A stretch of 64,000 nt of DNA, taken from Alteromonas sp047556435. Its GTDB lineage: Bacteria; Pseudomonadota; Gammaproteobacteria; Enterobacterales; Alteromonadaceae. Location of the stretch: contig NZ_CP180210.1 of assembly GCF_047556435.1 (NCBI RefSeq), forward strand, positions 2,108,001 to 2,172,000, written 5' to 3'. The translations under genes and the position numbers were made by a program. The notes under the pieces were generated by a model. That model searched no databases. It worked only from the letters and a program-made list of their open reading frames with translations, and had not been told where the DNA came from. Position 1 is the stretch's first letter, and every line of letters starts with the position of its first letter. Shown here piece after piece: positions 44,130 through 53,251 of the stretch.

Positions 44130-45242
44130 TCAGGTTGCGGTATCTTGTTGCTTTGCCCGTTGAACCAGTTTCGCCGCGCCCTCCTGATCCAGATTCAGCG
44201 CAGTAATCGGGAAGGGGATCACAATACCTTCCTCGTCAAAACGCTTTTTGAGCATTTTCATGAAGGCACTTTTGATAAAAAAACGATTAAAATATTCTTT
44301 TGTTCTTAGCATCACGGTCAGATTGATACTGGAATTATCAAAAGTGTGGAACAGCACAAATGGTTCGTAGGTATCCACGCCGTAGTGATGATGCTTTAAA
44401 ATGTATTCCGCAACTTCAAGGCAAATCGCTTCGACTTTCTCAAGATCTGAATCATAATGCACACCCACTTCAACAGGAACGCTTAATTCTCGTTCGGGAT
44501 AATAATAGTTAATCAGTTTACTGTTAGATAACTTACTGTTTGGCATGATCACGATGTTATTTGGCAACATGCGGATCCAGGTTGAGCGCCAGCCAATTTT
44601 TTCAACAAACCCCTGTTCACCGGAATCCAGCTCAATGTAGTCACCAATGCGTATTGGTTTATCCATAACCAGCTGGATACCGGAAAAAAAGTTTTCCAGG
44701 GTTGGTTGCAGTGCAAGCGCTACCGCCAATGAAGTAATCCCCAGTGATGCAATAATAGGGGTGACTGAAATTCCCATAGTGCTGAGGATTATCAGCAACG
44801 CTAACGAGGCAAGAATGGCTCTTATTGCACCGGATGCGATACTTGAGGAGTTTTTGACTAATGTTGAACGACTTTGGTAGCGAAGTAACGAATGGGTAGC
44901 AAGTCGCTCCATGAAAACAAACAAGGCGACAATGAGCGCCGCTTTTACCAGCATGGTCATCACATCCAGTACTGACGCGCTGGCCAGACTAAACCATTCA
45001 AGAAAGTACCGCGACATCCACAGTACAAATGTCAGGATGACGATCGACAACGGGGCATCCAGCGCCAGTACCAACACCCGATAAAAGCTGCCCATTTCAC
45101 TACTTTGAGAACGGGCCTTTTCGGTCAATCGCACCAGAATGAGGCGCTTTGCGACAAATAGCAGCACAAGCGCTATCAGCAATGATAATGCAGTAATAGT
45201 ATGCTGTGACTGAAAAAGTGCTTGTAATTCATCCACGTACAT
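44130..45242 (-). CDS. MscS family mechanosensitive channel
   Basis: A 370-residue inner-membrane protein. Four to five hydrophobic segments precede the MscS domain: a pore-like helix SLGITSLAVALALQPTLENFFSGI, then KPIRIGDYIELDSGEQGFVEKIGWRST and a soluble C-terminal region. Such channels release solutes after osmotic downshock. ATG 45242 (MYVDEL) has AGTGGAA upstream; an in-frame GTG at 45278 is weaker. Confidence 0.9.
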   Translation of the reverse strand: MYVDELQALFQSQHTITALSLLIALVLLFVAKRLILVRLTEKARSQSSEMGSFYRVLVLALDAPLSIVILTFVLWMSRYFLEWFSLASASVLDVMTMLVKAALIVALFVFMERLATHSLLRYQSRSTLVKNSSSIASGAIRAILASLALLIILSTMGISVTPIIASLGITSLAVALALQPTLENFFSGIQLVMDKPIRIGDYIELDSGEQGFVEKIGWRSTWIRMLPNNIVIMPNSKLSNSKLINYYYPERELSVPVEVGVHYDSDLEKVEAICLEVAEYILKHHHYGVDTYEPFVLFHTFDNSSINLTVMLRTKEYFNRFFIKSAFMKMLKKRFDEEGIVIPFPITALNLDQEGAAKLVQRAKQQDTAT

Positions 45243-45418
45243 TGTTCCACTCTGGGCTATAGTTAAAACATGGCGCACTGTGTCGCGTAGTGATATTTAC
45301 TGCTGCAATACTTGCACCATTTGACGGGTCACAGTCTGTATTTCACCTAACTGTCATAGTTATTGGCCACACTGGGTGTGTGAACTATGTTGTGACAGTA
45401 CAGAGATAAGTACCTATT

Positions 45419-45781
45419 ATGGTGAAGAAAAATACCGGTTTTATCCGGATATGGTTTGCCACTCTCTATTCATTGAAGGGATTAAAAGCCGCACTAAAGA
45501 GCGAAGCCGCCGTCAGGCAGGAAATGGCGGCCATGTTGATATTGATTCCGCTTTGTTTTGTTCTCGATGTGAGCACTATTGAGCGTGTGCTTCTGATCAT
45601 GTCGCTGTGTATCGTGCTTATTGCAGAGCTGCTGAATACGGCTGTCGAAGCGCTTTGTGACAGAGTGAGTACCGAAGTTCACATTCTCATCGCCAAAGCC
45701 AAAGATATTGGCTCGGCAGCCGTGTTCGTTGCCTTGGTGCAGGCAGTTATCGTTTGGGCGCTCATCCTCTGGAATGATTAG
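45419..45781 (+). CDS. dgkA: Diacylglycerol kinase DgkA
   Basis: A 120-residue integral membrane kinase with three helices that phosphorylates diacylglycerol to phosphatidic acid for lipid recycling. It shows EAAVRQEMAAML (amphipathic helix and active-site Glu) and AELLNTAVEALCDRVS, the DgkA signature. A small hairpin (GCTCTC/GAGAGC, 45814-45830) follows without a T run before the convergent TonB-dependent receptor gene. Confidence 0.95.
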   Translation: MVKKNTGFIRIWFATLYSLKGLKAALKSEAAVRQEMAAMLILIPLCFVLDVSTIERVLLIMSLCIVLIAELLNTAVEALCDRVSTEVHILIAKAKDIGSAAVFVALVQAVIVWALILWND

Positions 45782-45889
45782 CTCCCTTTAAACTAGCCTG
45801 TGGTATGGCGGTTGCTCTCGTAAAGAGAGCGTAGGTAAAGGTATCGTAAGCCTGCGTTTTGGTGGTTATTAGTTACGGAAACTTTAACG

Positions 45890-47947
45890 TTAATAGCGTA
45901 CTGATACGGTAAGCCTGGCTGTGCGGGGCTCTACAGGGTGATAGTGTAAGTCCTCGATGCCTTGTTCAGGCTCGCCAGGTAAGCGTGATGCATACAGATA
46001 ATCAATGTCGTGAGCATCGCTGTCAAAGGCGTTTAGCAGTTCCAGTGAGACAGTCCAGTTGCTAGCATCGTAAGAGACAGATGTATTTATCAGGAACATG
46101 GAGGGCGGTTCAACGCTGTCCATACTATCCACGGTTCTTTCGCTCAGGTATCTTGCCCTAACTGTATAGCTAAGGCCTGACTGGTCACTGTTCTGATACC
46201 AACTCGCCCCGGCGCTTATTACCACAGGCACCGTGCCATCTATATGATCGCCTTCGCCAGACACATCGTCACTGAACCTGGCGTGAGTCCACGCCGCTTC
46301 GATATCGGCATTAATATGGTGGCTGAACCAGTAGTATGCGCTGAACTCAGCACCGTAACGCTCCGATGGTCTGCTTGGCTCAGTGAATCCGGCATCACCT
46401 ACATAGACAAGTTCGGAGTCAAGTTCGAGATACCACAACGACGCCGAAACATTATATGTTCTGCTATCAGTGACATTCACGCCGGTTTCATATCCTAAAG
46501 AGCGAACGAGCAGGGGAGCTGACTCCGCGGCTTCTCCTGTTAGCGGATCCACTGAGATAGTCACGCCGCGTGCATCGTTAGAGTGATAACCTTGTCCTGC
46601 ACTGACAAAGGCTGTCGCGTAGTCTGACAACGCATATTTAAACGCACCTTTAAGGCTGAATAGGGCGTCGCTTTCACTACCGCTGTTTTGAGAAAGTTGG
46701 CTGACAACGTCCACGTTCATGTAGTCGTAACGTCCGCCGATTGTCATGCTCGCCTTTTCGCTAAGCGAAAAATTAGTTTGTGCGTATAAGGCGTACGAGG
46801 TGCTGTCAATACTGTCTTCCCGGGTAAGGCCTGTTCTTTCTCTTTGCCTGGTAGGATAAAGTCCTACATTATCAATGTCGTCATGCCGCCATTGGGCGCC
46901 CAGCGTATGAGTGGTGTCGCTGTTATTCAGCGAGAAAAGTCTGGATATGTCGCCGCCATATAGGGTTCTGTCATCAGCCTGTTCAAACTGGTCACCGTCA
47001 ACGGGATCTTCCAGAAAGTAAGTAAAGTTCGAAAACAGCGTTAAATCGGTATCGATAATGTAGGCCGATGCAGTGACAGAGGAAGACTGATAACGCGAAG
47101 ATAAGCTATAACGCGAGGATTCTCCCCCAACACCAGTATCAATTGATCCTAACCGGCTAATGATACCTTGCTCTACGGCTCTGTCAGGGATCTGATCCGC
47201 TCCGTTCCAGCTGTTGTCGTAAGCCATTGCGGTAATAGAAAAGTCACCGCCTGATAACGGGGTGGCATAACGAATAACGGCGTTTTTCTTGTCTATGTCT
47301 TCGTTAACATCTGTCCAGGGGCCATCGTATGCCTGATATTCCAGACCGATGAGCCCGGTTCCTTTACCGATATTAGTTTGGTTAACGGTAACAATTCGTT
47401 GATATGCATCTTCACCAAGGGTGAAATAGGTCTGGTTGCTGTCCAGCGAATCTTTTAGCGAAAAATGCGCCCCGCCGGCACCAGAGAAGTCTCCAATGGA
47501 GGCATAATAAGTGCCTTTAAAGTAGCTTAGGCTGTCTACCGTTTCGGGAATAATAAAATTCAGGTCAGAATAGCCTTGTCCATGTCCGTGGCTGCGCATG
47601 TTTACCGGCATACCCTCTACACTGGTGGCAAAATCGGTACCGTGATCAAGATTAAAGCCCCGCAAAAAATACTGGTTCGCTTTGCCCGAACCACTATGTT
47701 GGGTCACCATCATGCCAGGGATGAATTCAAGCATTTCGCCTGTACGAAGCATTGGGCGGCTGTTAATGGTGTCGCCGGATACCCAGCCCTGAGAAGCCGA
47801 CACAAAGGCACCGTCCTCAAAATTATCTTCAGCGGTTATTCTGATGCGTTCAATATCTGATTCCGGATCAGCCGCGAGAACAGTTTGGCTTGTGCACAAA
47901 ACGGTGGTCATAACCGCGCTGTGGATGGCAATAAGAAATGGGCGCAA
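45890..47947 (-). CDS. TonB-dependent outer-membrane receptor
   Basis: A 685-residue receptor with a signal peptide (cleavage near ...QTVLAAD, residue 26), a plug domain (about 40-160; RTGEMLEFIPGMMVTQHSGSGKANQYFLRGFNLDHGTDF) and a 22-strand-type barrel ending in aromatic VSVRY, the usual C-terminal outer-membrane signal. TTG 47947 is the start because AAGGAAG lies just upstream. The substrate is unknown; the plug resembles those of small iron or vitamin receptors. A 118-residue gene lies 86 bp upstream on the same strand. Confidence 0.92.
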   Translation of the reverse strand: MRPFLIAIHSAVMTTVLCTSQTVLAADPESDIERIRITAEDNFEDGAFVSASQGWVSGDTINSRPMLRTGEMLEFIPGMMVTQHSGSGKANQYFLRGFNLDHGTDFATSVEGMPVNMRSHGHGQGYSDLNFIIPETVDSLSYFKGTYYASIGDFSGAGGAHFSLKDSLDSNQTYFTLGEDAYQRIVTVNQTNIGKGTGLIGLEYQAYDGPWTDVNEDIDKKNAVIRYATPLSGGDFSITAMAYDNSWNGADQIPDRAVEQGIISRLGSIDTGVGGESSRYSLSSRYQSSSVTASAYIIDTDLTLFSNFTYFLEDPVDGDQFEQADDRTLYGGDISRLFSLNNSDTTHTLGAQWRHDDIDNVGLYPTRQRERTGLTREDSIDSTSYALYAQTNFSLSEKASMTIGGRYDYMNVDVVSQLSQNSGSESDALFSLKGAFKYALSDYATAFVSAGQGYHSNDARGVTISVDPLTGEAAESAPLLVRSLGYETGVNVTDSRTYNVSASLWYLELDSELVYVGDAGFTEPSRPSERYGAEFSAYYWFSHHINADIEAAWTHARFSDDVSGEGDHIDGTVPVVISAGASWYQNSDQSGLSYTVRARYLSERTVDSMDSVEPPSMFLINTSVSYDASNWTVSLELLNAFDSDAHDIDYLYASRLPGEPEQGIEDLHYHPVEPRTARLTVSVRY

Positions 47948-48033
47948 GATCTTCTTCCTTAAATAATAAGTTCAAGAAGCCTTACGCCTGACTTTGTGAG
48001 GTGGATGCAGGAAACCTGCATTAATTCACTTTA

Positions 48034-48390
48034 TTAGAACGATGCGACCTTTTTACCTTCAGGCAAGCCATCGTTGAGCATCTCAGTTATCGCGCTTGTC
48101 GCCAGCTTTAAGTGTGAGGTGTGCACTCTTGTAGATGCTGGCTGATCAAAACTAATAGCGGTAAAAACGATGTCAGCATCACTGGATGTCACTTTTACCA
48201 ACAGGTGCTCATCTTCATCAGCAAGCGGAACCCGCAGATAAAGTGGTTCATTATGCGTCATAACGTAATCATTTACCTGCTCAACACTGGTGAAAGGGGG
48301 CTTTTTCTCAGGTTGCAATTTCCAGTGTGAAGACTGGTCAATGACCTGTGCCAGTGCTTTAGCATGTTGCGCCTCTATTTCATGTGCCAT
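48034..48390 (-). CDS. Small protein of unknown function upstream of the TonB receptor
   Basis: I do not recognise this 118-residue protein. It has no signal peptide or membrane helix, is rich in His near the N-terminus (MAHEIEAQHAK, NDYVMTHNEP) and looks alpha/beta. It is probably in one transcript with the TonB-dependent receptor, so it may act in use or control of the same substrate; this is an inference from position. Confidence 0.6.
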   Translation of the reverse strand: MAHEIEAQHAKALAQVIDQSSHWKLQPEKKPPFTSVEQVNDYVMTHNEPLYLRVPLADEDEHLLVKVTSSDADIVFTAISFDQPASTRVHTSHLKLATSAITEMLNDGLPEGKKVASF

Positions 48391-48775
48391 GCGTCCTCCA
48401 TAATGCGTAATATGTTTTTATTCTTACGGAAAATTGCTGAAAAAGATTTACCAGATGCCGCCAGTAAATTCAGCATCGTTGTTACACCTGTTGATTCCTG
48501 TTCCCTGGCGGTCATACCTGTCTAAGACTAATTGCTTATACATTGATGTAAACAAAAGGTAAATGCAGTATTGGTACCAAGAAAACTAAGCGTTAACACC
48601 TATAGTACAGACATTAATGCTTTCAGACATCTTGACATCTCAGGCTTAGTAAAAAACAGTTAAATTACCGGTTAAAATGTAAATTTAATGGGAACGAAAT
48701 AACAAATGAACAACATTTATGGCGATTGATATCGTCTAGGATGTTTCACCTTTCTAACCAGAAGCGTGGAGCATT
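48391..48775. other. Divergent promoter region, no gene seen
   Basis: The control region between the 118-residue gene (minus) and the DUF3360 gene (plus). It is AT-rich toward the right, holds no supported open frame, and I see no clear operator palindrome or terminator. Confidence 0.5.
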
Positions 48776-50278
48776 ATGAGCCTCAATATTAATGACAATA
48801 AGCGCAAGTCAGCGGACTTGGGTGCCGATGACAGCTATAAAAATAATCATCGCGCCCGTTCAGACTTTACTACACGTGATGAGTACCTAGAACACGAGCT
48901 ACAGGTCATGTCGCCGCAGCGTTGGCGACCCAACCTTCCTTTTCGGGATTATCGCTTTGAATGGGAGGATACTATTCCGGCAATGGCTGGGACTATTGGC
49001 AAAGTGGTCATGGTTGGTGCGATTGCCGCAACCTTTGCGGGGCAGTTAAACTTGGGAGATGCGTTTGTTCTGGAGAATGTTCGCTACGAACTCATTATCG
49101 TAGCGTTATTTATTTTGCTATTTTCCGGTTTCATTCTGCCTACAGCGAATCTGGCAGGTACTCACGGGCCACTCATACCGCTCATTCCTATTGTGGTTGC
49201 AGCGGGAGGTCACCCCATGGCGTTGGGCCTTCTGATAGGGATCTTTGGGTTATTGCTGGCCATCAGTAAGGGCGGAAGTCTATTAGCAAAGCTCACCAGT
49301 AAAGGGGTTTGCGGTGGACTCTTGTTGTACCTGGGGTTTATTGGCACGACATCTCAGGTCAAAAAGCTGTTCGCATGGGCAGAGAGTATCCAGATGACAC
49401 ATATCGCCTTCGTCGTTATCATCTGTACCATTTTGCTATATGCTCTGCTTGAACACTGGAAAAAACGTTGGCTGGCCGTGCCGTTAAGCTGCTTACTTGG
49501 AGGAAGCGTTGCATTTTTACTGGGCGCACCTTTTGAGTTTAATACCGCACCGGGCTTGCCGAATATGAATCCTGCATATTGGTGGGGGGAAGATACTGGC
49601 TGGATGCTGGGTCTCCCAACGCTGGAAAATTTTGTTGTCGTATTACCTTTCGCCGTGCTGGCGGTGGCTATGTGGTCTCCTGACTTTTTGGGTCACCAGG
49701 TGTTTCAGAAAATCAGTTACCCTCCCAGAACACAGAAGGTACAAATGAATATCGATGACACCATGGTGAGTGCGTCAGTTCGCCAAACCGTCGGTTCACT
49801 GATGGGGGGCGCCAACTTTACGTCTTCCTGGGGCACCTATATTGTTCCGGCTGCGATTGCCAAACGCCCGATCCCCGCAGGTGCCGTACTTACTGCTTTA
49901 TTTTGCGTTGTCGCAGGTATATGGGGTTATCCAATGGACCTGGCAATTTGGGAGCCCGTACTTTGTGTGGCGCTAATCGTTGGGGTATTTATTCCGCTGT
50001 TAGAGGCCGGAATGGAGATGACCCGCGAGGGTAAGACGACGCAGTCTGCTGCCATCGTCGTGTTTGCCTCATCGTTGGTGAATCCTGCATTTGGCTGGTC
50101 TTTGACAATGTTGCTGGATAATCTTGGACTGATTGGGTGTAAAGAGCGCAGCCGTGAGCTGACAAAAATGAGCCGGTGGATTATACCTGGGATCATGTTT
50201 GTGGTGCTGACATTTGTCATGGCGGTGGTGGGATTGCTACCCGGTATTCCGGCCCTGGTTGAAGGGTTTCGACAATAG
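48776..50278 (+). CDS. DUF3360 family membrane permease
   Basis: A 500-residue polytopic protein with a charged cytosolic N-terminus (about 1-65) and about twelve hydrophobic segments. It matches the DUF3360 type: TIPAMAGTIGKVVMVGAIAATFA and NLAGTHGPLIPLIPIVVAAGGHP. Relatives resemble SulP/xanthine-uracil permeases; the substrate is unknown. GTGGAG precedes ATG 48776. Confidence 0.85.
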   Translation: MSLNINDNKRKSADLGADDSYKNNHRARSDFTTRDEYLEHELQVMSPQRWRPNLPFRDYRFEWEDTIPAMAGTIGKVVMVGAIAATFAGQLNLGDAFVLENVRYELIIVALFILLFSGFILPTANLAGTHGPLIPLIPIVVAAGGHPMALGLLIGIFGLLLAISKGGSLLAKLTSKGVCGGLLLYLGFIGTTSQVKKLFAWAESIQMTHIAFVVIICTILLYALLEHWKKRWLAVPLSCLLGGSVAFLLGAPFEFNTAPGLPNMNPAYWWGEDTGWMLGLPTLENFVVVLPFAVLAVAMWSPDFLGHQVFQKISYPPRTQKVQMNIDDTMVSASVRQTVGSLMGGANFTSSWGTYIVPAAIAKRPIPAGAVLTALFCVVAGIWGYPMDLAIWEPVLCVALIVGVFIPLLEAGMEMTREGKTTQSAAIVVFASSLVNPAFGWSLTMLLDNLGLIGCKERSRELTKMSRWIIPGIMFVVLTFVMAVVGLLPGIPALVEGFRQ

Positions 50279-50586
50279 CTACCTATGCCGGGCAAAGTGA
50301 TGTCCGCGCTATTTACCCATTACTGCATGGCAACGTCTTCGCAGTAATGGGTACTCTCATTGCCAATTAGATAATCATCTTTCTCGTAACGATACCCGGT
50401 TACCCACGTCGAGTACCCGACAAGCAGTTACCGGGGTTTCTGCTATGGTTAACTTTCAGATTCATATTTTCGAGTCTGACTCGCCGTTTTAGAGCGTTAT
50501 TACGGCGGGCGTTCTCTTTGAGATAACGGGCTCCTGTTACTTAAGACACAGAGCTGACATATCACTGACAAACAGAGGCGAAAAGC
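50279..50586. other. Intergenic region with a long hairpin
   Basis: About 300 bases between the permease gene and the sheath gene. It contains the 13-bp inverted repeat at 50314-50353. I see no gene in it; the sheath promoter is probably in the right half. Confidence 0.5.
50314..50353. repeat. Perfect 13-bp inverted repeat
   Basis: TACCCATTACTGC (50314-50326) and GCAGTAATGGGTA (50341-50353) enclose a 14-base loop. No T run follows. Position after the permease stop suggests a transcript-end hairpin, but it could also be a recombination or protein site. Confidence 0.6.
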
Positions 50587-52107
50587 ATGCCTGATTATAA
50601 AGTGCCGGGTGTTTATCTTAAAGAAACAACGTTATCGGGGCCTTCAATCTCTCCGGTTGATTGTTCCAACGCTTTTTTCATAGGGTATACAGCCAAAGCG
50701 CAATCCTATGAGCAAAACTTGCAGGGTGTACCTACCACGGTTAGTTCAATGGCGGAGTTTGAAAGGTTATTTGGTGGCGAGCCAACGACCATCTTCAATG
50801 TGGCCTCATCCCAACCCTACGATGCTGAAGTCTCCTACGGCAATCAGCACCTCACAATACAAAACGCAGCACCTTGTTTTCGCCTGTATCACAGCGTCAG
50901 GCTTTATTTTGAGAACGGGGGAAAACAGTGCTACATCCTGTCAGTCGGACTATACGAAAATAATGTATTGTTACTTGAACCCCTCGAATCAGGTATTGCT
51001 GAACTTGAGGGTCTTACCGTGCCTGGCTTGTTGCTGATCCCTGATGCTGTGGGGTTAGCCGCAAACGCGTGTTATCAACTGCAAAATCGCATGCTCTCGC
51101 ACTGTGGAGAGGATACAAGATACCGCTTCGCAATTCTGGATATTCATAATGCCGCTTCCCCTGACAATCATGGTATTGCCGACTTTCGGAATAATCTTAA
51201 CAATACCAATGTAGGAGGATGCGGCGCTGCCTATTTTCCCTGGTTAAATTCGCTGTCTTATTCCGCTGAACAAATTAACTACACCTGTATAGAGCTGTCA
51301 GGTAGAGAAACCCTGGCAAATGCTATCCACCATGAGTTAGGAAAATCCGCCTCCCCGGAAATTACAAAAGCGCTGGGCGTAATGACAGGCGTGTATTCAT
51401 CAAGCGGTTTTCACGACAAGCGCTTTGTAAAAGCACACAAAGGAAGATATGACACCGTAGATGACACTCATAGCACGCTTAACGCAGGAAGCATGGTGTA
51501 TCGTATGGTTATGCAGAAGATGATGCTCAACTGCAATGTGATCCCGCCTTGCGGGGCAGTTGCCGGAGTCATTGTCAGAAATGATGTCAAACGGGGTATA
51601 TGGAAAGCGCCAGCCAATTTGACGCTGGTTGGAGGTCGTCCAACTGTATCGGTGTCCACAGCTCTACAGGAAGATCTAAATAATGATGCTGATGGCAAAT
51701 CAGTCAATGCAATCAGGACTTTTGAAGGTAAAGGCACCGTGGTGTGGGGTGCCCGCACGTTATTAAGTACTGATCACGAAGTGAAATACATTAACGTGGC
51801 AAGAGCGCTGATGTTTGTTGAACAGAGCATCTACTCAGGCATCAGAATGTTGGCAACAGAGGATAATAATGCCCGGTTGTGGTCAATGGTTTCGTCTATA
51901 GTCGAGCAATTCCTTTACGGAATGTGGAGAAGCGGTGCTTTTGTAGGAAGCCATCCCGACCAAGCGTATTTCGTCAAGTGCGGGCTGGGTGAGACCATGT
52001 CCACTGCGGATGTTAGCGAAGACCGGCTTATTGTGATGGTTGGCGTTGCCCTCCTTAAACCCGCCGAGTTCATCGTGAAAAAACTGCAAATGACTACCGC
52101 TTCTTAA
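50587..52107 (+). CDS. Orphan phage/eCIS-type contractile tail sheath protein
   Basis: A 506-residue protein of the tail-sheath family. It opens with PDYKVPGVYLKETTLSG, the usual sheath N-terminal phrase, and has FFIGYTA, the middle LLIPDAVGL, the PWLNSLS region and a C-terminal part IWKAPANLTLVGG ... INVARALMFVEQSIYSGIRMLATEDN ... WRSGAFVGSHPDQAYFVKCG, all typical of contractile sheaths. Sheath proteins drive contraction in phage tails, tailocins and extracellular injection systems. No tube, baseplate, ATPase or other tail gene lies nearby, which is very unusual. The frame is intact and GAGGCG precedes the ATG, so it is probably expressed. Confidence 0.88.
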   Translation: MPDYKVPGVYLKETTLSGPSISPVDCSNAFFIGYTAKAQSYEQNLQGVPTTVSSMAEFERLFGGEPTTIFNVASSQPYDAEVSYGNQHLTIQNAAPCFRLYHSVRLYFENGGKQCYILSVGLYENNVLLLEPLESGIAELEGLTVPGLLLIPDAVGLAANACYQLQNRMLSHCGEDTRYRFAILDIHNAASPDNHGIADFRNNLNNTNVGGCGAAYFPWLNSLSYSAEQINYTCIELSGRETLANAIHHELGKSASPEITKALGVMTGVYSSSGFHDKRFVKAHKGRYDTVDDTHSTLNAGSMVYRMVMQKMMLNCNVIPPCGAVAGVIVRNDVKRGIWKAPANLTLVGGRPTVSVSTALQEDLNNDADGKSVNAIRTFEGKGTVVWGARTLLSTDHEVKYINVARALMFVEQSIYSGIRMLATEDNNARLWSMVSSIVEQFLYGMWRSGAFVGSHPDQAYFVKCGLGETMSTADVSEDRLIVMVGVALLKPAEFIVKKLQMTTAS

Positions 52108-52478
52108 TCGGCATCGTAACCGAATCAATGAGCTGGAATTCTGTTACAAAGCGTAGAGGGAAGGGCGCCTATTAATGGTATTGATGGGCAGTGAGGTCTT
52201 TTGTGTTTGTGAATGCTAAAGCGAAATATCGCGTTCAGCATAACGGGAACAGATGTGTTCAAAGACCCGTGTAATTTCATCAGTTAATTAAATTAACTAA
52301 CTGAAAAATATGCAGTATTTCATCTTAAATGTGAAATATGTCCGATAAGTAGAGTTTAGTGCCGGAAGCCCTTAATTGATCTCGTTTCAGGTAAAAACAC
52401 ATTCATTCGTTATGTTAATTATTTTTTAAAATAATGTTGATCACAGGTTGTAATTCACATACTCTCAGAATCATCACT

Positions 52479-52492
52479 TGTAAGCGCTTACA
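52479..52492. promoter_or_regulatory. LacI-family operator (upstream copy)
   Basis: TGTAAGCGCTTACA is a perfect 14-bp palindrome with the central CG of LacI/GalR-family sites. Such sites control sugar and polysaccharide genes in Alteromonadales. It lies about 70 bp before the likely -10. Confidence 0.8.
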
Positions 52493-52502
52493 GAATTACA
52501 AA

Positions 52503-52516
52503 TGTAAGCGCATACA
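52503..52516. promoter_or_regulatory. LacI-family operator (downstream copy)
   Basis: TGTAAGCGCATACA matches the perfect copy 24 bp upstream except for one base. Two in-phase sites (about two helical turns apart) suit cooperative binding by a tetramer or two dimers. Confidence 0.75.
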
Positions 52517-52605
52517 TATGTAGGTGACCGTATTAAACGGTATCGGCTGTATATAAGGTGCTGTTTTTATTTGAAAATTTGTATGAGTTATTGTGGACAC
52601 TAACT

Positions 52606-53238
52606 ATGAAATTTATAAAAAGCAGTATCTTAGCTGTATTGCTGTTAAGCAATTCCGTCGCAACAGCCGGAATGATCACCAACGGAAACTTCGCCAGCGA
52701 TTGCACCTTAAACGGTTGGGAGCAGCAGGGCTTCGGCGACATTAATATCAGTGGCTCGCCTGGCAATTGTGCGGTAAACCTTTCTGTAAATGACACTGAT
52801 TTTGACGCAGAAATTTATCAAAGCGTTATGTTTGAGTCAGGCTTTGATTACCAGTTAACCGTCGACTTTGATACCAGTTTGCTTAGCAACAGCGACTCAT
52901 TTTTTATCAGTTTACTCAATGACGACTTCGATTTGGTAGACCTGCTAATGCCGGCAGATATCAGTTTTTCTATGCAATCAAATGCATTCACAATAAATAC
53001 AGATTCACTGCGCGATAATTACAGCAATCAGAACTGGAGCTTGTCGTTCTTATTGTACGATGAATTATACGATGATTTTTCAACCTCAACGGTAGCGATC
53101 AGCAACGTGTCGCTAAGTAAGGTGGTTAATGATGTTCCTGCGCCTGCAGGAATGGCGCTGTTTGCGTTGGGTTTTATTGGTTTATTGGCAAGCCGTCGCG
53201 ATGTGTCCCTATATCGCCATGCTAATCAGATAAGCTAG
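52606..53238 (+). CDS. PEP-CTERM-type secreted protein
   Basis: A 210-residue exported protein with a signal peptide (about 1-21, ending VATAG), a beta-rich domain (about 22-175) that begins MITNGNFASDCTLNGWEQQG like carbohydrate-binding modules of the CBM4/9 type, and a PEP-CTERM-like tail VPAPAGMALFALGFIGLLASRR near the C-terminus. It should be recognised by an exosortase and placed on the cell surface or in exopolymer; no exosortase gene is in the window. It is followed after 13 bp by the giant hydrolase, in one operon under the LacI-type sites. The first in-frame ATG upstream is weak, so ATG 52606 is used. Confidence 0.78.
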   Translation: MKFIKSSILAVLLLSNSVATAGMITNGNFASDCTLNGWEQQGFGDINISGSPGNCAVNLSVNDTDFDAEIYQSVMFESGFDYQLTVDFDTSLLSNSDSFFISLLNDDFDLVDLLMPADISFSMQSNAFTINTDSLRDNYSNQNWSLSFLLYDELYDDFSTSTVAISNVSLSKVVNDVPAPAGMALFALGFIGLLASRRDVSLYRHANQIS

Positions 53239-53251
53239 ACGGAGACCAATC

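Larger units (their letters stand above)
52108..52605. other. Long AT-rich control region before the PEP-CTERM/hydrolase unit
   Basis: No gene is seen. It holds an AT-rich palindrome AGTTAATT-A-AATTAACT (52282-52298), two LacI-type operators (52479-52492 and 52503-52516), and a likely -10 TATATA (52550-52555). Confidence 0.6.

Noticed and set aside
45814..45830. Hairpin after dgkA as a terminator
   Set aside because: The stem is only 6 bp and no T run follows.
50587..52107. Part of a prophage
   Set aside because: No capsid, terminase, integrase, lysis or other tail gene lies within several kb on either side.
52282..52298. AT-rich palindrome AGTTAATT-A-AATTAACT
   Set aside because: Such AT-only repeats are common by chance in AT-rich gaps, so it was only noted in the regional entry.
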